A stretch of DNA of 64,000 nt, taken from Acidaminococcus hominis. GTDB taxonomy: Bacteria; Bacillota; Negativicutes; Acidaminococcales; Acidaminococcaceae. The notes below the pieces were generated by a model. The model was given only the letters and a program-made list of their open reading frames with translations. It had not been told where the DNA came from and made no database searches. The position numbers and the translations under genes were made by a program. Positions 7,940-17,693 of the stretch are shown in pieces. The stretch covers positions 562,639-626,638 of the forward strand of contig NZ_OLMM01000005.1 in the NCBI RefSeq assembly GCF_900291475.1, given 5' to 3'. The stretch's first letter is position 1; every line of letters starts with the position of its first letter.

Positions 7940-9720
7940 ACCTGTACTTTCGTATTATCCAATTTATCAGACCCTACATCCCCCGGCTGATTGCCGCGGG
8001 CTTCTGTACCATTATGACGGCAGCGGCCAACCTGTACGTGCCCTGGATTGTCCGGGACGTTATCGATAAGGTCTTCTCTGACAAGAACAGCGGCCTATTG
8101 AACCTGATTGCCGTGGGCATTATCGTCATTTTCTTTGCCAGAGGGATATTCTATTACGGCCAGAGCTACCTGATGAACTACGTAGGCGAAAGCATCGTCA
8201 TCGACGTGCGCAGCAAGGTGTTCCGCAAGCTCATGGAACTGGATACCCGCTTCTATGACCGGAACAAACTGGGCACCATCATGAGCTACGTCACCAACGA
8301 CGTGCAGGCCCTTCAGGCAGCTATGGTGGACAACAGCATCGAAATCATCACCGAAACCAGCGTGCTCATCGGCTCCATCTGTGCCATGGTGTACCTGGAC
8401 TGGAAGCTGACGGTCTTTACCTTCTGCACCTTCCCGGTGGTACTGTTCTTTATGGACTTCTTCGGCAAGAAAATCCGTCAGTCCGGCCGCCGGATCCAGC
8501 AGGCCACGGCGGATATCACCAGTGTGCTTCAGGAAACCCTGTCCTCCACCCGGGTGGTCAAATCCTTCGTCCGGGAACCCTACGAAATTGAGCGGTTTGA
8601 CCGGCAGAATCGGGTAAACTTCTATGCCAACATGAAAAGCGCCAAGCTCATGGGCACCCTGTCCCCTGTCATCGAATTCATTGCCGCCCTGGGCGTAACG
8701 GCCATCATCTGGTTTGGCGGGCGCAGCGTAATCAACGACGAGATTTCCGCTGGTTCCCTGATTGCTTTCCTGGTGTACGCCATCAACATTTCCAACCCCA
8801 TCAAGCGGATTGCCCGGGTACTGGGCAATATCCAGCGGGCCCTGGCTGCTGCGGAACGTGTTTTCGGCGTCTTGGACCTGGAAGAAAAAATTCCGGAAAA
8901 GCCCGACGCCATTGCCCTGCCTCCGGTAAAGGGCTATGTGGAATTTAAGGATGTATCCTTTGAATACAATCCCGGTGAACCCATCCTGAAACATTTGAAC
9001 TTTAACGTGGAACCCGGTCAGGCAGTGGCCCTGGTAGGCCCCTCCGGCGCCGGCAAATCCACCATCGCCAACCTGGTGCCCCGGTTCTACGATGTGACCG
9101 GCGGCAGCATCAGCATTGACGGCCACGATATCCGGGATGTTACCGTTGCTTCCCTCCGGGAGCAGGTAGGTATTGTGCCCCAGGAAACCAACCTGTTCAA
9201 CGATACCGTCTACAACAACATCCTCTACGGACGGCTGGATGCCACCCGGGAAGAAGTCATTGCCGCTGCCAAAGCAGCCAATGCGGATGAATTCATCGTC
9301 CAGCTGCCCCAGGGCTACGAAACCCATTTGGGCGACCGGGGCGTGAACATTTCCGGCGGTCAGCGCCAGCGCATTTCCATTGCCCGGGCCATCTTGAAGA
9401 ATCCCCGGATTTTGATTTTGGACGAAGCCACCTCCGCCCTGGATACGGAAAGCGAACGGGTGGTACAGGAAGCCCTGGACCGGCTGATGGTCGGCAGAAC
9501 TTCCTTCGTTATTGCCCACCGGCTGTCCACCATCCAAAACGCCAGCAAGATTCTGGTACTGGATAAGGGCGTCATTGTGGAAGAAGGCACCCACAGCCAG
9601 CTGATGGCTCTCCATGGCCTGTATGCCCACCTCCACGATATTCAATTCAAAGAAAAAAAGGTAGTGAAAAAAGGCGCAGCCCAACAATCCCATGAAACGG
9701 ACGAGGACGCAGAAGACTAA
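7936..9720 (+). CDS. msbA: lipid A export ABC transporter MsbA
   Basis: Half transporter that flips lipid A core from the inner to the outer leaflet of the cytoplasmic membrane. The 594 residues hold a six-helix ABC transmembrane domain (about 10-310) and a nucleotide-binding domain (about 335-575) with Walker A GPSGAGKST near 368, signature NISGGQRQR near 470 and Walker B ILILDEATSALD near 492. The position between lpxB and waaA identifies MsbA among many similar multidrug exporters. It is translationally coupled to lpxB and ends 18 bases before the next gene. Confidence 0.92.
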   Translation: MNLYFRIIQFIRPYIPRLIAAGFCTIMTAAANLYVPWIVRDVIDKVFSDKNSGLLNLIAVGIIVIFFARGIFYYGQSYLMNYVGESIVIDVRSKVFRKLMELDTRFYDRNKLGTIMSYVTNDVQALQAAMVDNSIEIITETSVLIGSICAMVYLDWKLTVFTFCTFPVVLFFMDFFGKKIRQSGRRIQQATADITSVLQETLSSTRVVKSFVREPYEIERFDRQNRVNFYANMKSAKLMGTLSPVIEFIAALGVTAIIWFGGRSVINDEISAGSLIAFLVYAINISNPIKRIARVLGNIQRALAAAERVFGVLDLEEKIPEKPDAIALPPVKGYVEFKDVSFEYNPGEPILKHLNFNVEPGQAVALVGPSGAGKSTIANLVPRFYDVTGGSISIDGHDIRDVTVASLREQVGIVPQETNLFNDTVYNNILYGRLDATREEVIAAAKAANADEFIVQLPQGYETHLGDRGVNISGGQRQRISIARAILKNPRILILDEATSALDTESERVVQEALDRLMVGRTSFVIAHRLSTIQNASKILVLDKGVIVEEGTHSQLMALHGLYAHLHDIQFKEKKVVKKGAAQQSHETDEDAED

Positions 9721-9738
9721 CGAAAACGAGGTCAGAGG

Positions 9739-12273
9739 ATGTATTATTTGTATAATTTCTTGGCGACAGTATTATTTATCATCGTAATCCTGCCGTACTT
9801 TACCTGGCGGTATTTCCGGGAAAAAGGGTTTCCCCGCCGCTTCCGGCAAAGCATCGGCCTGATTCGGGATGACGAGATTGCCGCCGTAGCCCATAAAAAC
9901 TGTATCTGGATCCACGGGGCTTCCGTGGGCGAAATCGTAGCTACCAGCCCGCTGGTGAAGGAAATCCGCAAGGCCATGCCCGACGCCAAGATTCTGGTGT
10001 CCGCCGTGACCACCGGGGGCTACAACATGGCCCACCAGATCATTCCGGAAGCTGATGCCATCATCTACTTCCCCCTGGATCTGCCCTTTGTGTCCGAATC
10101 CTTTGTAAAACGCATTATGCCCCGGATTTTCATGCCGGTGGAAACGGAACTGTGGCCCAACTTCCTGCGGGCCGTGAAGCTCCGCCGGATTCCGGTGATG
10201 ATGGTCAACGGCCGGATTTCCGACAAGTCCGTCAAAAGCTACCGGTACCTGTTTGGCATCTTGGCCGACATGATGGGCAGCGTTACCCGTTTCTGTATGC
10301 AGTCTTCCATTGACGCCGAGTACATTGAGCATCTGGGCGCCGAAAAGCGCCGAATCTTTGTTACCGGCAACACCAAGTTCGACCAGACCTATGCAGAAGT
10401 GACGCCGGAAGATCTGGCTCAGTATAAGGAAGAACTGGGACTGGGCAGCGATTATCCGGTAATTGTAGCCGGCAGCACCCATCCCACCGAAGAAGAAACC
10501 CTCTTTAAGAGCTTTCTGGATATCCAAAAGAAATTCCCCCACGCTCGGCTGATTGTGGCGCCCCGGAAACCTGGCCGCATCCATGAGATTGCCCAGCTGG
10601 CCCAAAAGTACGGCCTGAAGCTGGGACTCCGTTCCAAGCTGAAGGAACTGCCAGCCGGCAGCCGTCCCGTCTACGATGTGGTGCTCATTGACACCATCGG
10701 GGAACTGGGCCGGATCTACGCCGTAGGGGATGCCGTATTTGTCGGCGGCAGCCTGATCCAGCACGGGGGCCACAACGTTTTGGAACCCGCTGCCCATGCC
10801 AAACCCATCATTGTAGGGCCCAGCATGTCCAACTTCAAGGATTCCTTTGCCCTGCTCAGCAAGGTAGGGGCCTGCGTCCAGATTAACAACGGGGAAGAAA
10901 TGACCCAAATGTTCCTGAAAATCTTTAAGGACGATGCCCTGCGCAAGAAGATGGGGGATGCCTCCCTCCAGGTCATCCGGGAAAACCGCGGCGCTGCCGT
11001 GCGGACCATTGCCTACCTGAAGGAGCTGCTGAGCCTGACCGCCACCGAAAGCATGGTGAACAACCACTACAAAATCAATACCCGCAACATCAACGATGAA
11101 ATCAGTCCCCGGATGCGTCCCGGCGACGCCGTAACCCAGTACCTGATTCACCTGTCCCATGGTGAGGACAGCAGTATCCTGGACTGGTGCGTGCTGGCCT
11201 TCCTCCGGGTTCTGTCCGTTTTATACGAAGCCGGCGTACGACTGAAGCTGGGGCTCTATAGCCTGGGCGCCCTGCCCAAGACCCATTTGGACTGCTGCGT
11301 GATTTCCATCGGCAACATTACCGTAGGCGGCACCGGCAAGACCCCTACCGCCCAAAAAGTGGCCCTGATGATCCAGCAGATGGGCTACCGGGTGGTAATC
11401 CTGAACCGGGGCTACCGTTCCCACTGGGAAGAAAAAATCGGCGTGGTTTCGGATGGCAAGAAGATTTACATGACCGCCTACGAAGCCGGCGACGAAGCCT
11501 TCCTGATGGCCAAGCAGCTGCCCGGCATTCCCGTGGTCATCGGCAAGGAACGGTCCATTACCGGCCAATTTGCCGTGGAGAAGTTCCGGGCCGAGGTCAT
11601 CATCCTGGATGACGGCTACCAGCATTGGCAGCTGTACCGGGACCTGGACGTGGTGCTAGTGGATACCCTGAACATGTTTGGCAACGGCAGCATACTGCCC
11701 CGGGGCACTCTGCGGGAACCCCTGGCCAATCTCAGCCGGGCCGGACTGTTCCTGCTTACCAAATGCGACCAGAGTTCCCCCATTTCCCGGGCCACCCTGT
11801 GCGATACCCTGCACAAATACGCCCCCAAGGCGCCCATTGTGGAAAGCATCCACAAACCCTGCGACTATATTGAAATCGCAGATTGGTACAAAAACGATAT
11901 GAGCAAGGCCCTGCCTCTGGAAGCCCTGCGGGGACAGCACGTCATGGTATTTTCCGCCATCGGCAACCCGTCCTCCTTTGAGCAGACCATGACCGGCGAA
12001 GGCCTGAACATTGTAGAAGCCATCCGTTACCCCGACCATCACGACTATGGCATGGTGGAAATGCAGTACATCATGGACAAGGCTATCAGCCGGGGCGTCA
12101 AGGCACTGATTACCACCGGCAAAGATGCCGTTAAAATTCCTACGGAGTTTATCTACCTCCATCGGGATGTACCTCTGTATATTCTGGATATGGAAATTCA
12201 AATTACCAGCGGTGAGGAAGCTTTTGTAGATACCATCAAAGCCGCCATCAAAAAGGAGAAACAAGTAAAATGA
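9739..12273 (+). CDS. fused Kdo transferase (WaaA/KdtA) and tetraacyldisaccharide 4'-kinase (LpxK)
   Basis: One uninterrupted 844-residue frame carries two lipid A enzymes. Residues 1 to about 430 are a complete Kdo transferase with an N-terminal membrane anchor, IHGASVGE (Glu65 matches the catalytic base), PVETELWPNF, VAGSTHPTEEE and GGSLIQHGGHNVLEPA. After a linker of about 35 residues, the region from about 465 is a complete LpxK with an amphipathic N-terminal part, P-loop GNITVGGTGKTP at 525-536, LNRGYRS and VIILDDGYQHWQL. LpxK phosphorylates the 4' position; WaaA then adds Kdo, so consecutive steps are joined. It overlaps kdsB by four bases. No internal stop or frameshift separates the halves. 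Confidence 0.93.
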   Translation: MYYLYNFLATVLFIIVILPYFTWRYFREKGFPRRFRQSIGLIRDDEIAAVAHKNCIWIHGASVGEIVATSPLVKEIRKAMPDAKILVSAVTTGGYNMAHQIIPEADAIIYFPLDLPFVSESFVKRIMPRIFMPVETELWPNFLRAVKLRRIPVMMVNGRISDKSVKSYRYLFGILADMMGSVTRFCMQSSIDAEYIEHLGAEKRRIFVTGNTKFDQTYAEVTPEDLAQYKEELGLGSDYPVIVAGSTHPTEEETLFKSFLDIQKKFPHARLIVAPRKPGRIHEIAQLAQKYGLKLGLRSKLKELPAGSRPVYDVVLIDTIGELGRIYAVGDAVFVGGSLIQHGGHNVLEPAAHAKPIIVGPSMSNFKDSFALLSKVGACVQINNGEEMTQMFLKIFKDDALRKKMGDASLQVIRENRGAAVRTIAYLKELLSLTATESMVNNHYKINTRNINDEISPRMRPGDAVTQYLIHLSHGEDSSILDWCVLAFLRVLSVLYEAGVRLKLGLYSLGALPKTHLDCCVISIGNITVGGTGKTPTAQKVALMIQQMGYRVVILNRGYRSHWEEKIGVVSDGKKIYMTAYEAGDEAFLMAKQLPGIPVVIGKERSITGQFAVEKFRAEVIILDDGYQHWQLYRDLDVVLVDTLNMFGNGSILPRGTLREPLANLSRAGLFLLTKCDQSSPISRATLCDTLHKYAPKAPIVESIHKPCDYIEIADWYKNDMSKALPLEALRGQHVMVFSAIGNPSSFEQTMTGEGLNIVEAIRYPDHHDYGMVEMQYIMDKAISRGVKALITTGKDAVKIPTEFIYLHRDVPLYILDMEIQITSGEEAFVDTIKAAIKKEKQVK

Positions 12274-13055
12274 AAGTTTTATGTGTAATCCCAGCTCGTT
12301 TCGGTTCCACCCGTCTTCCCGGCAAGCCCCTGGCTATGCTGGCTGGCAAGACCGTGATTCAAAGAGTGTATGAGCAGGTTGCCCTGGCCCGGATTCCGGA
12401 TCAGGTGGTGGTAGCTACCGATGACCAGCGCATTGCCGACGCGGTAGAACAATTTGGCGGCACGGCCGTCATGACCTCCCAGGACCATCCCAGCGGCACC
12501 GACCGGCTGGCCGAAGTAGCCCTGAGCTACGAAGACGTGGACGTGATTGTCAACGTCCAGGGAGACGAACCCATGATTCCGCCCCAGGTCATCGATGACC
12601 TGGCCCAGGCCTTTGCGGACAACGACGGCCTGGAAATGGCCACCATCAAGACAGAAATGCAGCCCGAGGATTTCCAGAATCCCAACGCCGTCAAAGTCGT
12701 TACCGACGAGAACGGCTATGCCCTGTATTTCTCCCGGAGTCTGATTCCCTATCCCCGGCATGACCTGCCGGAAGTCAAGGTGTACAAGCACGTAGGCATT
12801 TACGCCTACCGCCGGGATTTCCTGCTGAAGTTTGCTGCCCTTTTGCCCACGCCCCTGGAACGGGTGGAAGGCCTGGAGCAGCTGCGGGCCCTGGAAAACG
12901 GCGTAAAGATTAAGGTGCTGACCTCTGATTTCCAAGGGGTGGGCATTGATACGCCGGAAGACCTGCATAAGGCCAACGAAATTTTCACCCAGCTGGAAGC
13001 CGAAAAGGCCAAGGCTGCGGAAGAAGCCGCCAAGGCGGAAGAAGGAAAGGAGTAA
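12270..13055 (+). CDS. kdsB: CMP-Kdo synthetase (3-deoxy-manno-octulosonate cytidylyltransferase)
   Basis: Activates Kdo with CTP to CMP-Kdo, the donor for the WaaA half upstream. The N terminus [17 protein letters not shown] is the classic nucleotide-binding signature of this family; [15 protein letters not shown] and [11 protein letters not shown] follow as expected. It is 261 residues, slightly longer than the usual 245-255. The extra is a charged alanine/lysine/glutamate tail from about residue 242 ([16 protein letters not shown]). The ATG overlaps the stop of the fusion gene. An SD-like AAAGGAG straddling its stop serves kdsA. Confidence 0.95.
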   Translation: MKVLCVIPARFGSTRLPGKPLAMLAGKTVIQRVYEQVALARIPDQVVVATDDQRIADAVEQFGGTAVMTSQDHPSGTDRLAEVALSYEDVDVIVNVQGDEPMIPPQVIDDLAQAFADNDGLEMATIKTEMQPEDFQNPNAVKVVTDENGYALYFSRSLIPYPRHDLPEVKVYKHVGIYAYRRDFLLKFAALLPTPLERVEGLEQLRALENGVKIKVLTSDFQGVGIDTPEDLHKANEIFTQLEAEKAKAAEEAAKAEEGKE

Positions 13056-13062
13056 CCCATCC

Positions 13063-13884
13063 ATGGAAAGCGTAACGATTGGATCCTATAAAGTCGGCCA
13101 GGGTCAGCCCCTGCTGATTATGGCCGGCCCCTGCGTGCTGGAAGGCTACGAACGGAGCCTGGCCATCGGCAAACGGGCCAAGGCCATTTGCGAAAAACTG
13201 GGCCTGCCCTATGTATTCAAGGCCTCCTACGATAAAGCCAACCGGTCCAGCCTGAATTCCTTCCGGGGACCCGGTATTGAGGAGGGCCTGAAAATCCTGG
13301 CCCAAATCAAGAAAGACCTGAACGTACCGGTTATCAGTGACGTTCACGAAACCTGGCAGGTGGAAAAAGCTGCCGAAGTGCTGGACATCATCCAGATTCC
13401 GGCCTTCCTGTGCCGGCAGACGGACCTTTTGGTAGAAGCCGCTCGCAGCGGCCGGGTAGTCAACGTGAAAAAGGGCCAGTTCCTGGCTCCTTGGGATATG
13501 CAGAACGTGGTCAATAAGATTACGGGCAGCGGCTGCCAGCAGCTGATGCTGACGGAACGGGGCGTCAGCTTCGGCTACAACACCCTGGTAACGGATATGC
13601 GGTCCCTGCCCATCATGCGGGAAATGGGCTATCCGGTAATTATGGACGTGACCCACAGCGTGCAGATTCCTGGCGGCAAGGGCACTTCTTCCGGCGGCCA
13701 AAGCAAGTTTGCTCCCCATATGGCCCGGGCAGCGGCTGCCGTCGGCGTGGACGGCTTGTTCCTGGAAGTCCACGACAACCCGGCAGAAGCCCTGTCCGAC
13801 GGACCCAACATGATTGCCCTGGATGACCTGGAACAGGTTCTTCAGGACGCCAAAACCATTGACCAGATTGGACGCAGGGAGTGA
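13063..13884 (+). CDS. kdsA: Kdo-8-phosphate synthase
   Basis: Condenses phosphoenolpyruvate with arabinose-5-phosphate to Kdo-8-phosphate. The sequence has [43 protein letters not shown] and [11 protein letters not shown], all standard KdsA motifs. The true start is the ATG at 13063, 12 bases after AAAGGAG; the frame is open further upstream inside kdsB, but that part is only the shifted kdsB tail. Length is 273 residues, typical. It sits in the middle of the Kdo block kdsB-kdsA-kdsD-kdsC. Confidence 0.95.
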   Translation: MESVTIGSYKVGQGQPLLIMAGPCVLEGYERSLAIGKRAKAICEKLGLPYVFKASYDKANRSSLNSFRGPGIEEGLKILAQIKKDLNVPVISDVHETWQVEKAAEVLDIIQIPAFLCRQTDLLVEAARSGRVVNVKKGQFLAPWDMQNVVNKITGSGCQQLMLTERGVSFGYNTLVTDMRSLPIMREMGYPVIMDVTHSVQIPGGKGTSSGGQSKFAPHMARAAAAVGVDGLFLEVHDNPAEALSDGPNMIALDDLEQVLQDAKTIDQIGRRE

Positions 13885-13889
13885 GTAAA

Positions 13890-14855
13890 ATGCTGGAGAA
13901 AGCCAAAGAAACGTTGAAAATCGAAGCCGCTTCCATTCTGGAGCTGCTGCCCCGGGTGGATGAACATTTTCAGGCTGCCCTGGAAATGATTCTTCACTGC
14001 AAGGGCCGGATTATTGTGACCGGCATGGGCAAATCCGGCATCATCGGCCGCAAGATTGCGGCTACCCTGGCCAGCACCGGCACCCCTGCCTTCTACCTGC
14101 ACCCGGCGGAAGGCATCCACGGGGACCTGGGCATGGTCACCCAAAACGATGTGATCCTGGCCCTGTCCAACAGCGGGGAAACCGGGGAAGTGCTGAATAT
14201 CCTTCCGTCCCTGCGGCGGATTGGGGCGCACATCATCTCCATGGTGGGCAACCCTGATTCCACCCTGGCCAAGAACTCCGATATTGTGCTGAACGTAGGC
14301 GTGCAGAAGGAAGCCTGCCCCCTGGGGCTGGCTCCCACCAGCAGCACTACCGCAGCCCTGGCCTTTGGGGACGCCCTGGCCATGGAACTCCTGAGCGCCC
14401 GGCATTTTACCCCCAACCAGTTTGCCATCTTCCATCCCGGCGGCAGTCTGGGCCGGAAGCTGCTGCTGACGGTGGCCGACATTATGCATAAGGAACAGGA
14501 AAATCCCATGGTGCCTGCGGACATGAGCGTCAAAGATGCCTTGTTTGTGATTACCGACAAGGGCGTGGGCGCCGTTTCCGTAGTGGACGACCAGCATCAC
14601 CTGCTGGGCCTTGTGACCGATGGGGATATCCGCCGGGGTCTGGCCCGGAGTCTGGATTTCCTGAACCGGCCCGTAGCCGAGATGATGACCGCCCATCCTA
14701 CCACCATTGCCCCCAACAAGCTGGCGGCAGAAGCCCTGCACATTATGGAAGCCAACAAACCCCGGCCCATTACGGTGCTGCCGGTGGTGGATGAGGAGCA
14801 CCGGGTGGTAGGTCTGGTGCATATTACCGACTTGGTACATCAAGGAGTGGTATAA
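13890..14855 (+). CDS. kdsD: arabinose-5-phosphate isomerase
   Basis: Interconverts ribulose-5-phosphate and arabinose-5-phosphate, the first dedicated step of Kdo synthesis. An SIS sugar-isomerase domain (about 30-175: TGMGKSGIIGRKIAATLAST, LSNSGETGE) is followed by two CBS domains (about 205-320). The ATG at 13890 is preferred: GGGAG lies seven bases upstream, whereas the in-frame GTG at 13881 overlaps that site. The result is 321 residues, normal for KdsD. kdsC begins one base after its stop. Confidence 0.93.
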   Translation: MLEKAKETLKIEAASILELLPRVDEHFQAALEMILHCKGRIIVTGMGKSGIIGRKIAATLASTGTPAFYLHPAEGIHGDLGMVTQNDVILALSNSGETGEVLNILPSLRRIGAHIISMVGNPDSTLAKNSDIVLNVGVQKEACPLGLAPTSSTTAALAFGDALAMELLSARHFTPNQFAIFHPGGSLGRKLLLTVADIMHKEQENPMVPADMSVKDALFVITDKGVGAVSVVDDQHHLLGLVTDGDIRRGLARSLDFLNRPVAEMMTAHPTTIAPNKLAAEALHIMEANKPRPITVLPVVDEEHRVVGLVHITDLVHQGVV

Positions 14856-15398
14856 ATGATTACAGAAGAGGAATTGGCCAAGATTCGTCTTTTGGCCCTG
14901 GATGTGGACGGGGTTCTCACCGATGGCAGCATTATCATTGGCCAGAAGGGGGAACTGAGCAAGCACTTTGACGCCCGGGACGGCCTGGGCATCAGCCTGG
15001 CCCTGCGCCACGGCATCTACGTGGCACTGATTACCGGCCGCCACAGCGAAATCGTCCTGCACCGGGCCATGGAACTGGGCATCGGTTCCGTCTACGAAAA
15101 TGTGGTGTACAAAGGGCAGGTGCTGGAACAGGCCGCCCAAGAACTGAACGTGAATATGGATGAAACCGCCTTTATGGGGGATGATTTGAACGACTTGCCG
15201 GCCTTCAGCCGGGCCGCCGTTACCTTCGCGCCTGCCGACGCCGCCCTGGAAGTCCGGGAACGGGCCAAGTACGTGACCACCCAGCCCGGGGGTCATGGCG
15301 CCGTCCGGGAAGTGATTGAACGGATCCTCAAGGCCAAGGGCCTGTGGAAGCAGATCGTGGACAGCTATGAAGTCAAAGGACAGGGAGATAAACAGTAA
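14856..15398 (+). CDS. kdsC: Kdo-8-phosphate phosphatase
   Basis: HAD-family phosphatase (C0 type, without cap domain) that removes phosphate from Kdo-8-phosphate. The nucleophile motif LALDVDGVLTDG gives Asp16 and Asp18; ITGRHSEIV and MGDDLNDLPAF are motifs II and III/IV. Length is 180 residues, as expected. The start is tight against the kdsD stop and its own stop overlaps the next ATG by one base, so translation is probably coupled through this part of the operon. Confidence 0.94.
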   Translation: MITEEELAKIRLLALDVDGVLTDGSIIIGQKGELSKHFDARDGLGISLALRHGIYVALITGRHSEIVLHRAMELGIGSVYENVVYKGQVLEQAAQELNVNMDETAFMGDDLNDLPAFSRAAVTFAPADAALEVRERAKYVTTQPGGHGAVREVIERILKAKGLWKQIVDSYEVKGQGDKQ

Positions 15399-16267
15399 TG
15401 CTTTATGCTGTATTAAAAGGAATGAGTCAGTTCCTTTCCGTTCTGCCCTACAAATTCGTAGTGCGGCTGGGAAGGAATTGTGGTAAACTATATTGGTATA
15501 TCGCCAAAAAACAGCGCCTCAGGGCAGAAGCCACCATTCAGGAACGGATGGGTGTTTCAGCCCGGGACGCCCATGCTATTATCCACCGCCTGTTTTTGAA
15601 CCTGGGCATGACCGCCATGGAGATTCTCTACATGCCGGCCCTGAACAAGGAAAACATCCGGGGACTGGTCTCCTTTGACCGGCCCGGCGTCCTGTGGGAA
15701 GCCCTGGCCAAAAAGCACGGGGTGGTGATGCTGGCCTGCCATATGGACAATTGGGAATGGCTGGGCGCTGCCCTGGCCCTGAACGGCTTTCCTTTAAGCG
15801 CCGTGGAAAAACCCCAGCCCAATCCGGTGTACAGCGATTTTATGAATGAACTGCGCCGAGGCGTGGGCCAGGAGATTTTTGCCCGGGGAACCAACGAGAT
15901 TCTGGGCTGTGCCCGGGCCATGAAAAAGGGCCGGATGCTGGGGCTCATTGCCGACCAGGACGGGGGCTACAACGGGATTTTCGTGCCCTTCTTTGGGAAG
16001 ATGGCCTCTACCCCAGAAGGCCCTGCATACTTTGCCCGGAAGTTCAAGGCTCCGGTGGTGCCGATTTTCATCGTGCGCAAACCCAGCGGCTATGGCCACC
16101 AGGTAATTGTGAAAGACCCCATTTATTACGAAGACACCGGCAATCGGGAAAAGGATGATTACCGGATTACCTTACAGATGACCCAGGAAGTAGAAAAAAT
16201 CATCTGGCAGTATCCGGACAACTGGATCTGGTTCCAGCACCGCTGGAATACTCCCTGGCAGGGTTAG
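15398..16267 (+). CDS. lipid A late acyltransferase (LpxL/HtrB family)
   Basis: Membrane-anchored acyltransferase expected to add a secondary acyl chain to Kdo-lipid A at the inner face of the cytoplasmic membrane. The 289-residue protein has a hydrophobic N terminus and the HX4D/E motif as HMDNWE (in MLACHMDNWEWLGAAL); IADQDGGYNGIFVPFFG and the final WIWFQHRWNT are family hallmarks. Whether it attaches lauroyl, myristoyl or another chain cannot be read from the sequence. It closes the synthesis half of the operon; lptC follows after 14 bases. Confidence 0.88.
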   Translation: MLYAVLKGMSQFLSVLPYKFVVRLGRNCGKLYWYIAKKQRLRAEATIQERMGVSARDAHAIIHRLFLNLGMTAMEILYMPALNKENIRGLVSFDRPGVLWEALAKKHGVVMLACHMDNWEWLGAALALNGFPLSAVEKPQPNPVYSDFMNELRRGVGQEIFARGTNEILGCARAMKKGRMLGLIADQDGGYNGIFVPFFGKMASTPEGPAYFARKFKAPVVPIFIVRKPSGYGHQVIVKDPIYYEDTGNREKDDYRITLQMTQEVEKIIWQYPDNWIWFQHRWNTPWQG

Positions 16268-16281
16268 GAAAGGAAGCCGCC

Positions 16282-16830
16282 ATGCGCGAACACAAACGTA
16301 CCATACTCATCATCCTAGGAGCCGTACTGCTTATGGGCGGCGTGATTGCCTGGCTGCTGAGCAGCAAGCCCACCACTGGCAAACAGCAAGCGGCCCCTCC
16401 GGAAACCCTCCAGGAGGTCAACGGCTCCACCATCACCGAAAACAAGGATGGCAAGAAAGTCTGGGAACTGACGGTGGAATCCATGAGCTACAACAAGACC
16501 ACCCAGGTGGACAGCATGAAGGGCATCAAAGGCACGTTCTACGATAAGGACGGCAAGACCATGACCGTCACCGCTGACGAAGGGGAAGTCCGGCTGGATA
16601 CGAAAAATGTTGTTCTGACCAAGAACCCCAAAGGGTCCACCTCCGACGGCGGCACCGTAACTGCGGACAAGATTACCTGGGTGAACCAGGACCAGACCGT
16701 GGTGGCAGAAGGCAATGCCCGCTTGACCAAGGGTGATACCGTTGCCACCGGGGAAAAGGCCACCTTCGATGTGCCCATGAACCATGCCACCCTGGAAAAG
16801 AATGCCAACGTACAGAAGGGGGAATTCTGA
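16282..16830 (+). CDS. lptC: LPS export protein LptC
   Basis: Bitopic inner-membrane protein that passes LPS from LptB2FG to periplasmic LptA. One N-terminal membrane helix (about 8-27) is followed by a periplasmic domain with the repeating beta pattern of the OstA/LptC fold (ADEGEVRLDTKNVVL, GNARLTKGDTVATGEKATFD). The 182 residues are near the usual length around 190. It overlaps lptA by one base. The sequence is weakly conserved as in all LptC proteins, so context carries part of the call. Confidence 0.87.
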   Translation: MREHKRTILIILGAVLLMGGVIAWLLSSKPTTGKQQAAPPETLQEVNGSTITENKDGKKVWELTVESMSYNKTTQVDSMKGIKGTFYDKDGKTMTVTADEGEVRLDTKNVVLTKNPKGSTSDGGTVTADKITWVNQDQTVVAEGNARLTKGDTVATGEKATFDVPMNHATLEKNANVQKGEF

Positions 16831-17681
16831 TGCTGAAAATAAAGAAAACGGCTCTTTTGGGCGTACTGGCAGGCCTTCTGTCCGTAAGCACCGCCTGTTT
16901 TGCAGCTTCGTCCGTAGCCGGCGACCAGGTCCAGTACGATTTCCGTACCGGCCAGGCCATAGCCAGCGGCAATGTGAAGCTGCGTAATGACGACGGTACC
17001 GCCACCGCCCAGGAAGCAGACTACAATACGAAAACCGGCGAAGGCAAACTGACGGGCTCGGTGGTTGCCGACCAAAAGGATGCCCATCTGACCAGCTCCA
17101 CGCTGATTATTGAGCGCCAGGGCCATTACCTGTCCGCCATTGGCAACGCCGTACTGAAAAAAGAAGACAAGACCCTGCGGGCCAACCAGGTAAACTACGA
17201 TTCCGACGCCCAATTTGCGGAAACCGTGGGACCCTGGGCCCAGCTGACCATGGATGACGGCTCCAGCCTGGATTCGTCTACCATGCGCTACAATATGCAG
17301 ACCGGCATTGCCAACGCAGAAGGCAATGTGCGGCTGATCAGCCCTCCCCGGGAACTGACTGCCCGGGCGGACCGTGCCGTGTACAACACCAAGGCAGATG
17401 ACGGCACCATCCAATTGTTCGGCCATGCTACGGCCACCCAAAAGGATGATACGGTCAGCGGGGATACCCTGACCATCAAAGGCGCCGGCGGCAAGATTGC
17501 CATGGGCGAGGGCAACGTGAAGATGGTTGTCATGCCCCAAAACAGCCAGCCGGCTGCTCCGGCTCCGGAACCGTTGTTCTCCATTGCCGGAGATACCCCG
17601 GAACCCCAGAAAATCTATAAATACTTCAATTGGCCCGGATCCCCTATGGAAGTAGGGAGTATGGACACTGATTTGGCATAA
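16830..17681 (+). CDS. lptA: LPS transport periplasmic protein LptA (OstA-like)
   Basis: Periplasmic bridge protein of LPS export. A signal peptide ends at CFA-AS (about residue 25). The rest is a run of beta-jellyroll repeats of the OstA type, e.g. GQAIASGNVKLRNDDGTATAQEADYN and IANAEGNVRLISPPRELTARADRAVYN. At 283 residues it is longer than E. coli LptA (185), with extra jellyroll repeats and a proline-rich C-terminal segment after residue 235. It overlaps lptC and precedes lptB by 12 bases. Confidence 0.88.
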   Translation: MLKIKKTALLGVLAGLLSVSTACFAASSVAGDQVQYDFRTGQAIASGNVKLRNDDGTATAQEADYNTKTGEGKLTGSVVADQKDAHLTSSTLIIERQGHYLSAIGNAVLKKEDKTLRANQVNYDSDAQFAETVGPWAQLTMDDGSSLDSSTMRYNMQTGIANAEGNVRLISPPRELTARADRAVYNTKADDGTIQLFGHATATQKDDTVSGDTLTIKGAGGKIAMGEGNVKMVVMPQNSQPAAPAPEPLFSIAGDTPEPQKIYKYFNWPGSPMEVGSMDTDLA

Positions 17682-17693
17682 AGGGAGTAAAGA

